Below, piece after piece: positions 24,201 to 37,100 of a DNA stretch of 64,000 nt; the stretch's first letter is position 1; each line of letters begins with the position of its first letter. Under the pieces are notes generated by a model, which made no database searches, was not told the DNA's origin, and was given only the letters and a program-made list of their open reading frames with translations. The translations under genes were made by a program, and so were the position numbers. Source of the stretch: Cannabis sativa (Eukaryota; Streptophyta; Magnoliopsida; Rosales; Cannabaceae); contig NC_083601.1 of assembly GCF_029168945.1 (NCBI RefSeq), positions 16,830,160 through 16,894,159 on the forward strand, read 5' to 3'.

Positions 24201-26420
24201 TTATCCCCCCGTTAAAAGGATTTCGTCCTCGAAATCTAACCTGAATAGCTCGGGATGTTGAGTCCTCATATCAGACTCCAATTCCAAGGTGGCTTCTTCC
24301 ACCTTACTGTTCCTCCAGAGCACCTTAACTAGAGCAATAGTCATGTTCCGAACAACCTTTTCTTTTTTATCAAGAATCTGCACATGTTGCTCTTCATAGG
24401 ATAAGTCTGATTGCAGTTCAAGGGCTTCATAACTCAAGATATGAGTCGGGTCTGACACGTATTTCCTCAACATAGAAATATGAAATACGTCATGAACAAC
24501 CGACAATGATGGTGGTAAGGCTAGCCGATATGCTATCTGCCCGACCTTCTCAAGTATCTGAAATGGCCCAATGAACCTAGGGCTCAACTTACCCTTCTTC
24601 CCGAAGCGCCTAATACCCTTCATTGGTGAAACCCGTAGGTAACCATGTTCCCCTGCCTGAAATGTGACATCTCTGTGCTTCGAATCAGCATAACTTTTCT
24701 GCCTGATTTGAGAAGCATGCATCCGAGCCTTGATCTTATCAATAGCCTCATTGGTCTTCTGCACTAACTCTGGACCCAAGTACTTCCTTTCTCCATTCTC
24801 GTCCCAATGAATAGGGGAACGATATTTTCTACCATATAACATTTCATAGGGAGCCATCCCTATTGTACTCTGGTAGCTATTACTGTAGGAGAACTCGATT
24901 AAAGGCAAGTACTTACTCCATGAACCCTCAAAGTCCATGACACAGGCTCGCAGTAGGTCTTCCAATATTTGAATCGTTCTTTCTGGCTGACCATCAGTCT
25001 GAGGGTGAAAGGTTGTGCTAAATTTTAACTTGGTACCCATAGCCTTCTAAAGACTCACCCAAAACTTTGATGTAAACTTTGGATCCCTATCTGAAACAAT
25101 AGATTTAGGGGCTCCATGGAGACGAACTATCTCCTTTACATACAGATCAACATACTGATCCACTGAATATGTAACTTTCACTGGTAGAAAGTGAGCTGAT
25201 TTTGTGAATCTGTCTACTATGACCCATACCGAATCATACATTCCCGTAGTTCTAGGCAGTCAAGTTACAAAATCCATTACAATGTCCTCTCACTTCCACC
25301 CAAGAAGGACTAAAGGTTGCAATAACCCTGCCGGCCTCTGATTTTCAGCCTTGATTTGCTTGTAGGTTAAACACTTGGACACGTAGTCCACCACATCTCT
25401 TTTCATCCCATACCACCAGAAGTAGGGTTTCAAATCCTGATACATTTTGGTGGTTCCCGGATGCAATAAATAAGGTGTGGTATGAGCTTCGTCAAGTATC
25501 TCTTTCTTAAGCTCATCAACACTAGGAACACAAACTCGAGCTTTGTATAACAACATTCCACTGTTCGAGACTGAAAAGTCTCTAGGCCGACCAGCCATAA
25601 TCTCATCTCAAACTTTAACTAGCTCTGGATCCCCAAGTTGAGCTCTTCTGACCCTCTCTAATAGATTAGATTGAAGTGTCAAATTATGCAACTTTCCAAC
25701 TACAAATTCAATCCCTGCACTAACCATTTCATAGGCTAGTTGAGGGGATATCATCATCGTGGTGCAAACCTGCCCGGGACCCTTTCTACTCAAAGCATCG
25801 GCCACAACATTGGCCTTCCTGGGGTGATATAGAATTTCACAGTCGTAGTCCCTAACCAATTCCAACCACCTTCTCTGCCTCATATTCAAATCCTTCTGGG
25901 TGAAAAAGTATTTGAGACTCTTATGATCAGTATAAATCTCGCACTTCTCACCGTAAAGATAATGTCGCCATATCTTTAGAGCAAACACCACAACAGCAAG
26001 TTCTAGGTCATGAGTTGGATAGCGCTGCTCATAATCTTTCAGTTGATGAGAGGCATAGGCTATGACTCTGTCAGCTTGCATCAGAACACATCCCAGACCC
26101 TGTCTGGATGCATCACAATAAACGACAAATTTTTCTTGATCCGATGGCAAAGCTAACACTGGAGCTGTTATCAAACATTGCTTCAACTCCTGGAAACATG
26201 TTTCACACTTGTCTGACCACACAAATCTCTAATTTTTCTTGGTCAATTCGGTTAGGGGCATAGAGATTTTAGAGAATCCCTCGACGAAACGTCGATAATA
26301 CCCTGGTAAGCCGAGAAAACTTCAAATTTCCGTCACAGATTTTGGCCTCGGCCAATTCTTCACTGACTTAACCTTGTTTGGATCAACCATAATACCATTC
26401 TTTCGTACGATATGCCCTAG
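24201..26420 (-). pseudogene. Chromovirus C pol, C-terminal half: RNase H, integrase, chromodomain
   Basis: One minus-strand frame, interrupted by stops near 26231, 25608, 25287, 25254 and 25044. Segment 26222-25608 is the Ty3 RNase H (VYCDAS, YTDHKSL, ADALSRK). Segment 25598-25290 holds the integrase zinc region; the histidines (LHPGTTKM) are present but the last cysteine position reads Tyr (CLTYKQ). Segment 25241-25047 includes SIVSDRDPKFTSKFW, and 25040-24201 has HPQTDGQPERTIQ with the catalytic Glu. The C-terminus has the chromodomain-like LVKVLWRNSKVEEATLELES. This identifies a Tekay/Del-type chromovirus. The N-terminal half lies at 51131-53546, displaced by element A. Confidence 0.9.
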
Positions 26421-26425
26421 AAAAG

Positions 26426-27296
26426 TGTTATAGTGAGATTTCTCTCACCTAGAAACTCGAGACCAGACTCCTGTTTAGAGGACACGTGTACTCAGATTTC
26501 CAAATGAAAGCTGAGACGTCCATGAGAGACTCCTCGAAGTTTTAAACCTCGCTCAAGATAGATTTAGCGAGATACAGTGAGTATGACCAAAGTCTGATCG
26601 CATGATTATAACTCGTATTATGCGGGACAAGAGAGTAACTCGCATGTATCGAACTATGTGCGAGTATCCTCTCCATGTTCTTGCATAAACATAGAGACCG
26701 AGTTTCTATAATGTGAGTTGATCCCGATGGCCCTGCAGCCTTGATAAACCGATATAGACTCGCATGTCTAGGTTCTGTCAGCTCGTCATGCGATGTCCAC
26801 AAAGGCGACTACCTAAGAACGCAGACATCCTAAACGTAATTAAGTGTTGGGCCTACGAGTTTAATATTAGAATATGAACAGTCAACTCGAATGTTAGAAG
26901 GGCGCATACGTTGCTAAATTTAGTAACTGTTATTCATTTATTGATGTTAACGTTGTTTAGTTTAGTTATTGTAATTCAATGTGTAAAAACGGATTGACAA
27001 TGAATGCAATCCTTGTATAACTAATTGGACACCTGCTTTGTATATAAAGGGGTGATCCACCGTGAAATGAGACCTACGAAACTCTTGCTACAGTGGACTA
27101 AGCAGACCGTGATTTGACTGAACCACTATAATCCTCTTTCTTATTGTTATTTCCAGTTTTCTGTTAAGCATTTCCCATTCCCAGTTCGAGTACTCGCCAC
27201 TCTAGGTTGAATACTCGCGGTTGTTCTTCATATAATTTTCTTCTTGTCATTAATAATATCATATACATTTGGTGTTGCGAATTTTGCTCCACAACA
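26426..27296 (+). mobile_element. 5' LTR of Tat element A
   Basis: 871 bp, TGTTATAGTGAG...CCACAACA. TATATAAAGGGG at 27041 is the likely promoter. It is rich in CTCGC/GCGAG words. Confidence 0.92.
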
Positions 27297-27316
27297 TTTG
27301 GCGCCGTCTGTGGGAA
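27297..27316 (+). other. Primer binding site region of element A
   Basis: TTTGGCGCCGTCTGTGGGAA directly follows the LTR. The TGGCGCC start is complementary to a tRNA 3' end (…GGCGCCA). I do not assign the tRNA with confidence. Confidence 0.7.
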
Positions 27317-27358
27317 ACGAGAATTAAAATTTCACTCAGTTCAAGTAAGAATACCATC

Positions 27359-29600
27359 ATGGCTGGAAACCAAACAAACAGAGGTGCTAACAACGAGTCC
27401 ATCAACATCGGAATGATGAATGTGCCATTATCTGGAGCTAGGACACCACCTGTGGATGTCGTTAATGGCGAAGTAGGGAGAGGTAATATTAGACCTCTCA
27501 ATCTATTCCCTGAAACAGCTGGTCCTCAAGTCGGGGAAACGTCCACACCACCAGCAACAATGCACTTTCCACCTGTCACTCCAGCGGTGGTATCTGAGGG
27601 AATCGTCCAACTCACCACCGACCAATACACTGTGATCCAAGATCAACTGCGTGCACTACAGGCCGAAGTGGATGGACAGAATAGGGCCCGACGCCCCCCT
27701 CGAGCCCCTACTACTCGCACAGACAACCCTCAGGTAACGAACTCTAGACGTCGTAATAATCATGTTCGCAGGGAACGAAGAACCAATCCTGAGGGTCTGG
27801 ACCTAAACCAGCCAACCTCGAGAGACCAATCTTTGAGGTATCCTAACCAGGAAACGCAGGTTGATGAAGACCCTGAGCGATGTAATCCTTGCAGCCGACC
27901 ATCAAGAGACAATGACGCAGAATTCGCCTCTTCATCCTCGCATAGTCGTACACCTAGCAGATACACAAGGTCCGGCTCTGTAGAGACGCAACAGGGAGGA
28001 CGTTATCATGTACATAGAGGCGATAGGCGTGATCACCTCAACGCAGTTTTCAGAGCGCGCTCTTGCGCCCCCCGCAACGAGGAAACACCCCGTGATCCCT
28101 TCGTGGGCGATCAAGGTGTAAACACTCACACTAACCCGCCTAGCGCACCGGCAGCGACTACTGGGGTCAATATCCCAGCAAACCTCGCCGCAGTAGTCAC
28201 GACTCCTGCAGTCGCAGCAGTCCCGACTTCTGTAGCTGGAGGAATTGACCAAAGCATGCTTTTGCAAGCTTTGAAAATGCTCGAGCAGCAGAGAAAGCCC
28301 ATATACAAGCTGCATGGGACCTCTCCTTTCACTACGGAAGTGCAACAAGCTCAACTTCCCAAGGGGTTTCAACTATCCGAATCCCTAAAATATAAAGGTA
28401 ACTCTAATCCCATAGATTACCTTGAAAAATTTAATACTATAATGGAAGTGGATCAGGTACCACAGCTCACAAAATGTCGCATTCTCGCGGCAACGCTTGA
28501 GGAAAACGCCCACGATTGGTTCACCCGATTTCCTGAGGCCTCGATATCGACATGGGAGACCTTTGTCGATTTATTCCTCACACACTTTCAGGCCACAATG
28601 ACTTATAGGCCTCCCTACACAACTCTGGCCAACATCAAACAGGAACCCGGCGAGTCTTTGCAAGACTATTTAAAATGATTTAATGCGGAAGTAACAAAAG
28701 TCGAGAAGGCTCCCGAGTCTTCGCTTGTTTGTATGTTGATAACAGGTGTTTTGCCGAGAACCGATTTCTGGAAGGAGTTACAAGCTCGAAGACCAGAATC
28801 ACTAGTCGAATTCTTCGCTATGGCCGAACCCCATAAGAGAATTGAGAATTCTCTAGCAGAGGTTGAAAAGGGCAAGGATAAGCGTAAGTCACCAGTGCCG
28901 CGATCAAGGTCTCCCAATCCCCAAGGGAAAAATTCCAGAGGTCGAAGCCCAAGAAGACGCAGCCCACGAAGACAGCGAAGTTCGAAGTTGGCAAAATCTC
29001 CTCCGAAGAAGGAGTCCTCGCCGAAAAGGAAAGGTGGACCGCGCTTCGTTAACTATACCGAACTCGCGGTACCACGAGACCACATCTATGCAATTGGGGA
29101 GAGGAATGGACCGCCACCTATCAGGGGAAATCGCGACAAAAGAGACCCCAAAAAGTTCTGTAAGTACCATAAAGATATTGGTCACACTACTTTAGAATGT
29201 TGGGTCTTGCAGGATGAAATCGAGGAGCTGATTCGAAGAGGAAAGTTCGACAAATACAAAAAGAACGAGGAAGGTCATCCCCGAGTGGATGACAAAGAAG
29301 AAAATCAGAACGCGAGTTGTTCGAGAACACCTCACAATATATTAACGATCATTGGAGGGCCCCATATCGCAGGAGACTCCCGCAAATCTCAAGAGAGATA
29401 TGCCAAGGAAGCCAAAGAGAAGTCGCTCACCAATGTAAAAAATCTCAGTGAACGGCCAGAGAAATTGTTTAAAAGAGAATGCGATGACATCACCTTTATG
29501 GAAAGTGATGCGAGATGGGTCCATCACCCGCATTCCGACGCAATAGTTATTGTCGCCAATATTGGCGGAGACAATGTCCACCGTATACTCGTGGACAACG
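27359..29600 (+). pseudogene. Element A gag and start of protease
   Basis: Starts at ATG 27359 (MAGNQTNRGANN) and runs in one frame to about 29600 with a TGA at 28676-28678. A disordered Pro/Arg/Ser-rich N-terminus is followed by the Gag core (PKGFQLSESLKYKG..PIDYLEKFNT, then CRILAATLEENAHDWF, TFVDLFLTHFQAT, LQDYL). After this come an SR-like basic stretch (RSRSPNPQGKNSRG, 28900-29040) and a zinc-knuckle-like CKYHKDIGHTTLEC at about 29159. The protease begins VIVANIGGDNVHRILVD; just after it a 2-bp deletion relative to copy B shifts the frame at about 29598, next to the active-site Asp. Encodes the capsid precursor of a Tat-lineage gypsy element; no longer intact. Confidence 0.88.
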
Positions 29601-30300
29601 AGTTCAGTGAATCTCTTGACTTTCCTAGCTTTTAAACAAATGGGGTTGCATGAGAAGGACCTGCGACCTGTGACGTCGAGTATATACGGTTTTACCGGCG
29701 ACATCATCGCACTAAAAGGGATGATTAAACTCCCGATTACTTTGGGAACCGCCCCAGTAACAGCCAAGTCAATGGCTGACTTTGCAGTAATTGACCAGTA
29801 TTCGGCATATAATGCCGTGATTGGTCGACCAATCCTGAAGGAGATGAAGATCGTAACCTCAATCTATCATCTCACATTGAAGTTCCCTACTCCCGCTGGA
29901 GTAGGCTCTGTGCGAGGAGTCCAATGAGACTCGCGAGAATGCTACAATGCGACAATCAAGCTCGTGGTGAAAAAGTCAATAAATATTATCTATTATTGGA
30001 AGCACCACCTCCTCGCCAGGAGGTCCTTAGGATAGAAGAGGTGCCGCACATGGATGGACCAGATCTAGATCCAAGGATCCTCGATCATGCCGCAGCGGCC
30101 CAAGCCGCGGAAGACACTATTGAGGTACCTATAGACCCCATAAATAATAGTAAAGTTTTGAAAATTGGTTCTAAATTGACTTTTCATCAGCGAGAACAAC
30201 TAACGACTTTTCTTAAACAAAATCTTGATTTTTTGCTTGGAAACATTCAGATATGGTCGGAATATCTCTGCAGGTCATGTGTCATCGCTTGAACATTGAC
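29601..30300 (+). pseudogene. Element A protease C-terminus and linker
   Basis: Continues in frame 3 (LLTFLAFKQMGLHEKDLRP, then GTAPVTAKSMADFAVIDQYS, AVIGRPILKEMK) until TGA 29925. It then returns to frame 2 from 29924 (LEAPPPRQEVLRIEEVPH, DPRILDHAAAAQAAEDTIEV). Another single-base loss near 30230 scrambles the block that reads FAWKHSDMVGI in copy B. This is the pepsin-like retroviral protease region and the spacer before reverse transcriptase. Confidence 0.8.
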
Positions 30301-31790
30301 CCCGAGGTGCGAGGTGTCCGACGGAAGTGCCGTAAAATGGACCCCGCGAGGTACCAAGCGCTAATAGAAGAAGTCGACCGCCTCTTAGCCTGCAGCTTTA
30401 TACGGGAGTCGTTTTACCCCAACTGGTCATGAACTTCTTAGCTTCATGGACGCGTACTCAGGATATAATCAAATCCCGATGTATGAACCCGACCAGGAGC
30501 ATACCTCGTTTATTTACTGATCGAGCCCTATATTGTTATAAAGTAATGCCTTTTGGTTTGATAAACGCAGGTGCGACTTATCAAAGACTTGTAAATATGA
30601 TGTTCGCAGATCTTATCGGGAAAACCATGGAAGTATATGTTGACGATATGCCCGTAAAATCTCAACATGCGAAGGATCATATCGCCCATTTACAGGTAAT
30701 GTTTGATATATTGCGTCAATATAAAATGCGACTAAACCCTCTAAAGTGCGTCTTTGGAGTTGGCTCCAGGAAATTCCTTGGATTCATGGTTAATCAACGA
30801 GGAATAGAAGCCAACCCCGCGAAGATCAGGGCGTTGGTGGAGATGCCATCACCAACTAAGCCAAAAGAGGTCCAAAGCCTCACAGGTAAAGTCACCGCTC
30901 TAAATCGCTTTATGTCGCGGTCTTCTGATAAGTGCAAAGATTTTTTTCAGATTTTAAAAGGCAATAAGAAGTTCCAATGGACCGAAAAATGCGAGGAGGC
31001 TTTTCAAGCCCTAAAGACGCATTTGGGGCAACACCCAATCTTATCAAAGCCCATGACCGGCGAAGTCCTATCCATCTACTTAGCAGTGTCAAAATATGCG
31101 ATTAGTTCGATACTAATACGCGAAGATCAAGGACGACAATACCCGGTGTATTATGTCAGTAAACGATTACTGGATGCTGAGACACGCTATCCTCAAATGG
31201 AAAAATTGGCGTTCGCCCTGGTAATATCGTCGAGAAAATTGCGACCTTATTTCCAGGCTCACAGTATCGAAGTTTTAACAAACTACCCTTTGAGGCAAGT
31301 CTTAGCAAAACCAGAGACGTCGGGGAGGTTGTTGAAATGGGCAATGGAGTTAAGTCAATTCGACATCAAGTATAAGCCTAGAACTGGGATCAAGGGGCAA
31401 GCCTTGGCAGATTTTATCCTCGAATTCCCAAGCACCGAAATGGCACTCATAGACGAGAAAGTCGACACTGCTATGACCAATGGAGAAGCATGGACGTTGT
31501 ACGTCGACGGAGCCTCGAATAGCAAAGGTTCTGGTGGCGGGATCTTACTAATCAGTCCCAGCAATTTTATGGTACACGCTGCTTTACGTTTTGAATTTTC
31601 TGCATCTAACAATGAAGTCGAGTATGAGGCTTTCATCGCAGGGTTGAAACTCGCTCTCGAGATGAAAATTGAGTATTTACAGGCTTTTAGCGATGCCCAA
31701 ATCGTAGTGTGCCAGGTGAATAGAGAATATCTGGCCAGAGGCGGGAGGTTGGTTAAGTATTTAGCCATTGTATATGAACTGACGCATTGG
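30301..31790 (+). pseudogene. Element A reverse transcriptase, RNase H and second RNase H
   Basis: The frame from 30429 carries YKVMPFGLINAGATYQRLVN, the catalytic YVDD (about 30640) and KFLGFMVNQRGIEANP. RNase H follows (LAVSKYAISSILIREDQG, YYVSKRL, PQMEKLAFAL). The second, archaeal-type RNase H starts at about 31490 (EAWTLYVDGASNSKGSGGG..EFSASNNEVEYEAF..FSDAQIVVCQV), a hallmark of the Tat lineage. Relative to copy B, about 135 bp is deleted at 30427-30430, removing the RT fingers, and about 60 bp at 31771, removing the end of the second RNase H. The element cannot encode working enzyme. Confidence 0.88.
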
Positions 31791-32957
31791 CCCGTTTGGC
31801 CTCAACTAGAGAAGCCGAATTGCTCGATGTAATTCCGGTAGATGTGTTGGCTCACCCAACGATAAATCAAGAAGCGATCATGGAAATAGATACCACTCAA
31901 GAAGTCACCTGGATGACTCCAATAGTCGAATATCTAGAAAAGGGTATCTTACCTGCGGACAAGATGGAAGCAAGAAAGCTGCGACAGCAAGCTATCCGAT
32001 ATGTCATGTACGATGGAAGGTTATATCGCAGAACTTTTAGTCAGCTGATACTCAAGTGTATCAACGGGGAAGACTGCGACTATATAATACGTGAGGTACA
32101 TGGGGGTATTTGTGGCAATCATACAGGAGGTAACTCCCTTGCTCTAAAAATCATGCGACAGGGGTACTACTGGCCGACTTTGCGACAAGATGCTTTCGCT
32201 TTTGCAAAGAAATGCGACAAATGTCAGCGAATAGCTACATATGTCCATCAACCTCCAAGCAACCTACATTCCATCACAAGTCCTTGGCCTTTCGCGGTAT
32301 GAGGGATCGACTTAATAGGAGAACTACCTAAAGGAAAAGGCGGGGTCAAATATGCAGTAGTCCCAGTAGACTATTTTACAAAATGGGCCGAAGCCAAAGC
32401 ACTTGCAACCATTACAGCGACTAAGTTGTGCGAGTTTGTCTACAACTCCATAATTTGTCGATTTGCATCCATTACAAACTCATCTCAGATAATGGAAAGC
32501 AGTTCGATTGTAAAGAGATGGGAGAATTATGTGACGATTTGGGAATTAAGAAAGCATTCTCTACAGTTGCTTACCCATAAAGCAACGGGCAGACTGAAGC
32601 TGTCAACAAAATAATAAAGCACACCATCAAAGGAAAACTCGAAGAACGTAAGGGGACATGGCCAAACGAGCTTCCGCATGTTCTATGGTCATACAACACA
32701 ACTCCTCGATCCACGACTGGTGAGACTCCTTTCTCGCTTTCCTATGGGTACGAGGCCATGGTACCAGTCGAGATTGAGGCAGGTTCCTATCGAAGAGACG
32801 TTCTCCACATTTCACAAAACGAGGAAAAACGTCGCTCTACCTCGATCTTCTGGAAGAAAAGCGCGATCAGGCATACTTGAAAAATGCGACTTACCAGCGG
32901 CGAACTGCAAGATATTTCAATTCCAAGGTCAAGGCAAAAGTCCTGCGAACAGGAGAC
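31787..32957 (+). pseudogene. Element A integrase, N-terminal and core part
   Basis: Zinc region VHGGICGNHTGG...CDKCQR (about 32095-32230) is followed by YVHQPPSNLHSITSPWPFAV and a TGA at 32300. The core resumes with GELPKGKGGVKYAVV and KWAEAKALATITATKL, then frameshifts near 32465 before the second catalytic Asp. Conserved sequence continues (KATGRLKLSTK is the shifted reading of the catalytic Glu region) to 32957, where copia LTR L is inserted. Confidence 0.85.
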
Positions 32958-34013
32958 TGTTGGAAATTATTTTACCAGGATCTTAGATCTACTCACAAGT
33001 ATGTTGATTAACACCCTAAATATGAACTTTCTAAAACGATGAAATAAACACATATAAAGTTTAGTAAACCTTACATTGGGTGCAGCGGAATAATATGACT
33101 CCTTCCATTCAGATCTCTAACCCTTGTCTCCTTTCTGTCGCAGAGTATTATCAAGATCTGAATCTGGATCTCTTTCTCTCCTTCTTTAGTGCTGAAACTC
33201 CTTCTTGTTAAATGTCTTTCTTCACGATCTTTCTCACTATGATTAAGTATCACTTGCTGTGTATGGGAACTACTCTAATCACTAAGAGATTTTAAAATTT
33301 CAAGGAGGAAGAGAGAGAGAGAGTGGCGGCTAGGTATAGAGAGAGAAGGCTCACGTTTTTCTGAATGAAAAGAGTGAAAGTTAAGTGTAAATTTCCTGAA
33401 GCCTTCACTATCTATTTATAGCATTCCACTAGGGTTAGGTTTGAATTATTTGGCATTAAAATAATGAAAATATCAGAAGAAAAATGCTATAAAAGTGGCC
33501 GGCCCTATACAGTATGGATTTGGGCCTCACTTTTTGCAATTTTGCAGTTTTATCATTTCTGCATCTCATTTTCTCAAATACGCCAATTTTCAAATTCAAC
33601 CATTTAAATGCCAATTCTAAATATTTAATAACTATAAATAATTATTAAATAATGTTGTCATTTATCATATTTATTAATTGAATCATACAAAGTATCATAA
33701 TTAACAAATATGCCCTTAAAACTCTTTCTTTACAATTTCGCCCTTAGTGAAAAATTCACAAATAGACATAGTCTAATTTGAGAATTATAATTGATTAATC
33801 GAAACCAATTATATGAGTCTTACAAGCAATATTATCTCAACTAGTGGGGGGACCATGGGTCTATATAACCGAGCTTCCAATAAGCAGATCAAGAATTTAT
33901 AACCTAAATTCACTGACTTATTAATTCTTCGTTGAATCCACGCATAGAACTTAGAATTGCACTCTCAGTATATAGAATGCTCTATATGTTCTACCATATA
34001 GACACATCATTTA
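32958..34013 (-). mobile_element. Copia LTR L, left part (family I LTR)
   Basis: Begins TGTTGGAAATTATTTTACCA at 32958 and follows the LTR of element I (61986 onward) closely. It is interrupted at 34013 by element B, with the duplicated ATTTA at 34009-34013. The minus strand is the sense strand by comparison with element I. Confidence 0.88.
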
Positions 34014-34880
34014 TGTTATAGTGAGATTTCTCTCACCTAGAAACTCGAGACCAGACTCCTATTTAAAGGACACGTGTATTCAGATTTCCAATGAAAGCTG
34101 AAATGTCCGTGAGAGATATCTCAAAGTTTAGACCTCGCCCAGGATAAAACCAGCGAGATACTGCGAGTACGACCTAAGTCGAACCACGTAACCGTAATTC
34201 ACATTATGCAGGGTAGATCCAACTCGCATGTGTCAGGACATATGCGAGTATCCCCTTTATATTTCTGCGAAAGCATAGAGACCAACTCTTTATGATGCAA
34301 TTTGGTCCCAACGACCCAATAGCCCTGACAAACCGATATAAATTCGCATGTCTAGGTTCTACCATCTCAAAATGTGATGTCTATAAGAGGCGATTACCTA
34401 AGGGCGCAGACGTGCCAAACGTACTGATGACCCTGCGAGCTCAACAAACGGAACATGAACAGTCAACTCGCAGATGCGGAAGACGCATACGTTGATGGAC
34501 TTAGTAACTGTCACACATTTATTAATGTTAACGTTGTTTGCGTTTAGTTATTGCAATTCAATATGTAAATAATGGATTAACAATGAATGTGATCCTTATG
34601 TAACCGATTGGACACCTACTTTGTATATAAAGGGGTGATCCACCATGAAAATGGCACCTACGAATCTTTTGCTACAGTGGACTAAGCAGATCAAAATCTG
34701 ACTGAACCATTATAATTCTTTGTCTTATTGATATTTTCCAGCCTCGTTGATTGTTCTTGCATTCCCAGTCGAGTACTCGCCATTTTAGGTCGAATACTCG
34801 CACTTGTCACTTCCCCGAAAATTCTCTTTTTATATTAACTAAAGAATACATTTTGGTGTTGCGAAATTCACTCGACAACA
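34014..34880 (+). mobile_element. 5' LTR of Tat element B
   Basis: 867 bp, TGTTATAGTGAG...CGACAACA. TATATAAAGGGG at 34624. A PBS-like TTTGGCGGTGTCTGTGGGAA follows at 34881-34900, two bases different from element A. Confidence 0.93.
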
Positions 34881-34943
34881 TTTGGCGGTGTCTGTGGGAA
34901 ACCGACTAAAAGATTTCATTCACTTCAAAGAACACTATTCATC

Positions 34944-37100
34944 ATGGCTGGAAATCACGCTAACGGAGCTAACAACGGGTCCATCAATATTGAAATGATG
35001 AGTGTACCACTGCTTGGAGCTGGAGTGCCACCTGTGGACGTCATCAACGGCGGAGTAGGGAGGAGCAATATCAGACCTCTCAACCTATTCCCAGAACGAC
35101 TGGCCCTCAAGTCGGGGACACATCCACACCACCAGCAACCATGCATTTTCCCCCCGTCACTCCGGCGGTAGTATCCGAGGGAATGGTCCAGCTCACCACT
35201 GATCAATATGCTGCAATTTAGGATCAACTGCGGGCACTACAAGCCGAGGTAGATGGACAGAGTCGAGCTCGACGCCCTCCTCGAGTTCCCGCCATTCGCA
35301 ACGATAACCCTCAGGTAACAACTTCTAGACGTCATACTAACCGTGTACGCAGGGAACGAAGAACTGACCCTGAAGCTCTCGACTTGAATCATCCGATGTC
35401 AAGAGATCAATCCGCAAGGTTTCCTAACCAGAGCGCACAAATTGACGAAGATCCTGAGCGCCGTAATCCTCGCAGTCGTCCATCGAGAGACAACGACGCA
35501 GAGTCAGCCTCTTCGTCATCGCATGGACGCACTCCGAGCAGGTATACAAGGTCCGACTCTATATAGACACAACAGGGAGGACGTTATCAAGTACACCAAG
35601 GTGATCTACGTGATCATCTCAACCCAGTTTTCAGGGCACGCTCCCGCGGCCCACATAATACTGAGACACTCCGTGATCCCCAGGCGGGCGATCAGGGTGT
35701 CAACGCAGGTAATAACCCGCCTGTCGCGCCGATCGCGACCACTGGGATTAATATCCCAGCAAACCTTGCCGCAGTAGTTGCGAGCCCCGCAGTTGCAGCG
35801 ACTCCAGCCCCTGCGACAGGAGGAATCGACCAAAGCATGCTTCTGCAAGCTTTAAAGATGCTCGAGCAGCAGCGCAAGCCTATATATAAGCTGCATGGCA
35901 CCTCGCCTTTTACTGCAGAGGTGCGGCAGGCTCAACTTCCGAAAGGGTTTTGTTTATCCGAATCCCTCAAGTATAAAGGTACTTCTAACCCGGTAGACTA
36001 TTTAGAAAAATTCAATACTATAATGGAAGTAGACCAGGTACCACAACTCGCGAAGTGCCGCATTCTTGCGGCAACACTCGAGGAAAATGCTCATGATTGG
36101 TTCACCCAATTACCTGAGGCATCTATATCAACGTGGGAAACCTTCGTCGACTTATTCCTCACGCATTTCCAGGCCACAATGACGTATAGACCACCCTATA
36201 CGACTTTGGCCAACATCAAACAAGAACCTGGTGAGTCTTTAGAAGACTATTTCAAGCGTTTTAACGCAGAAGTAACAAAGGTCGAGAAGGCCCCCGAGTC
36301 TTCGCTTGTTTGTATGTTGATAACAGGTATCTTCCTGAGGACCGACTTTTGGAAGGAACTACAAGCTCGAAGGCCGGAGTCCTTAGTAGAGTTCTTCGCC
36401 ATGGCCGAACCTCACAAAAGAATCGAGAACTCTCTAGCGGAGTTAAAGAAGGGGAAGGACAAACGTCGGTCACCCATACCGCGGTCACGATCTCGCAGTC
36501 TGCGAGGGAAGAACTCCAGGGGCTGAAGCACCGAGAAGACGTAGCCGCGCGAACGGCGAAACTGCGAGGCGGCTAAGTCACCCCTAAAGAAGGAGTCCTC
36601 GCCAAAAAGGAAGGGAGGACCTCACTTCGTCAACTATACTGAACTCACAGTACCTCGAGACCATATCTATGCGATTGAAGAAAGGAACGGAGTCTTCAAG
36701 AAGCCGCCCCCCATCAGGGGGAATCGCGACCGGAGGGATCCTAAAAAATTCTGTAAGTACCACAAGGACATTGGTCACACTACTCTAGAATGTTGGGTCT
36801 TGCAGGATGAAATAGAAGAGATGATCCGGAGAGGGAAGTTCGACAAGTATAAAAGGAGCGAGGAAAGTCATCCCCAAGCGGATGGCAAAGGAGAAACCCA
36901 GAACGCGAGTGGCTCCAGAACACCTCGCAATATCCTAACTATAATCGGAGGACCACACATCGCGGGCGACTCTCGCAAATCACAAGAACTGTATGCCAGA
37001 GAAGCCAAGGAGAAGCCGCTTACCAATGTGAATAATCTTGGTGAACGGCCTGAGAAGCTCTTTAAGAAAGAATGCGACGACATCATCTTTATGGAGAGCG
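34944..37100 (+). pseudogene. Element B gag
   Basis: ATG 34944 opens MAGNHANGANNGSINIEMM. A one-base loss near 35100-35130 moves the reading to the frame used by the rest of the polyprotein. Stops then occur at 35217 and about 35564. The Gag core 35837-36490 is intact (LPKGFCLSESLKYKG, CRILAATLEENAHDWF, SLEDYFKRFNAEVTKVEK). At 36524-36552 there are two stops in a region of compensating indels, within the Arg/Ser-rich segment. The zinc-knuckle-like CKYHKDIGHTTLEC lies at about 36752. The conserved linker to protease includes RNILTIIGGPHIAGDSRKSQ. Confidence 0.88.

Noticed and set aside
27932..28372. 146-codon minus-strand frame opposite gag of element A
   Set aside because: A shadow of the gag frame with no conservation of its own; B has stops in the equivalent frame.
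31355..31768. 137-codon minus-strand frame opposite the second RNase H
   Set aside because: The conserved motifs are all on the plus strand; this is a mirror frame.
34292..34495. 67-codon frame in LTR B, repeated at 44989
   Set aside because: Present in both LTR copies because they are duplicates; absent from the A LTRs, so not conserved as protein.
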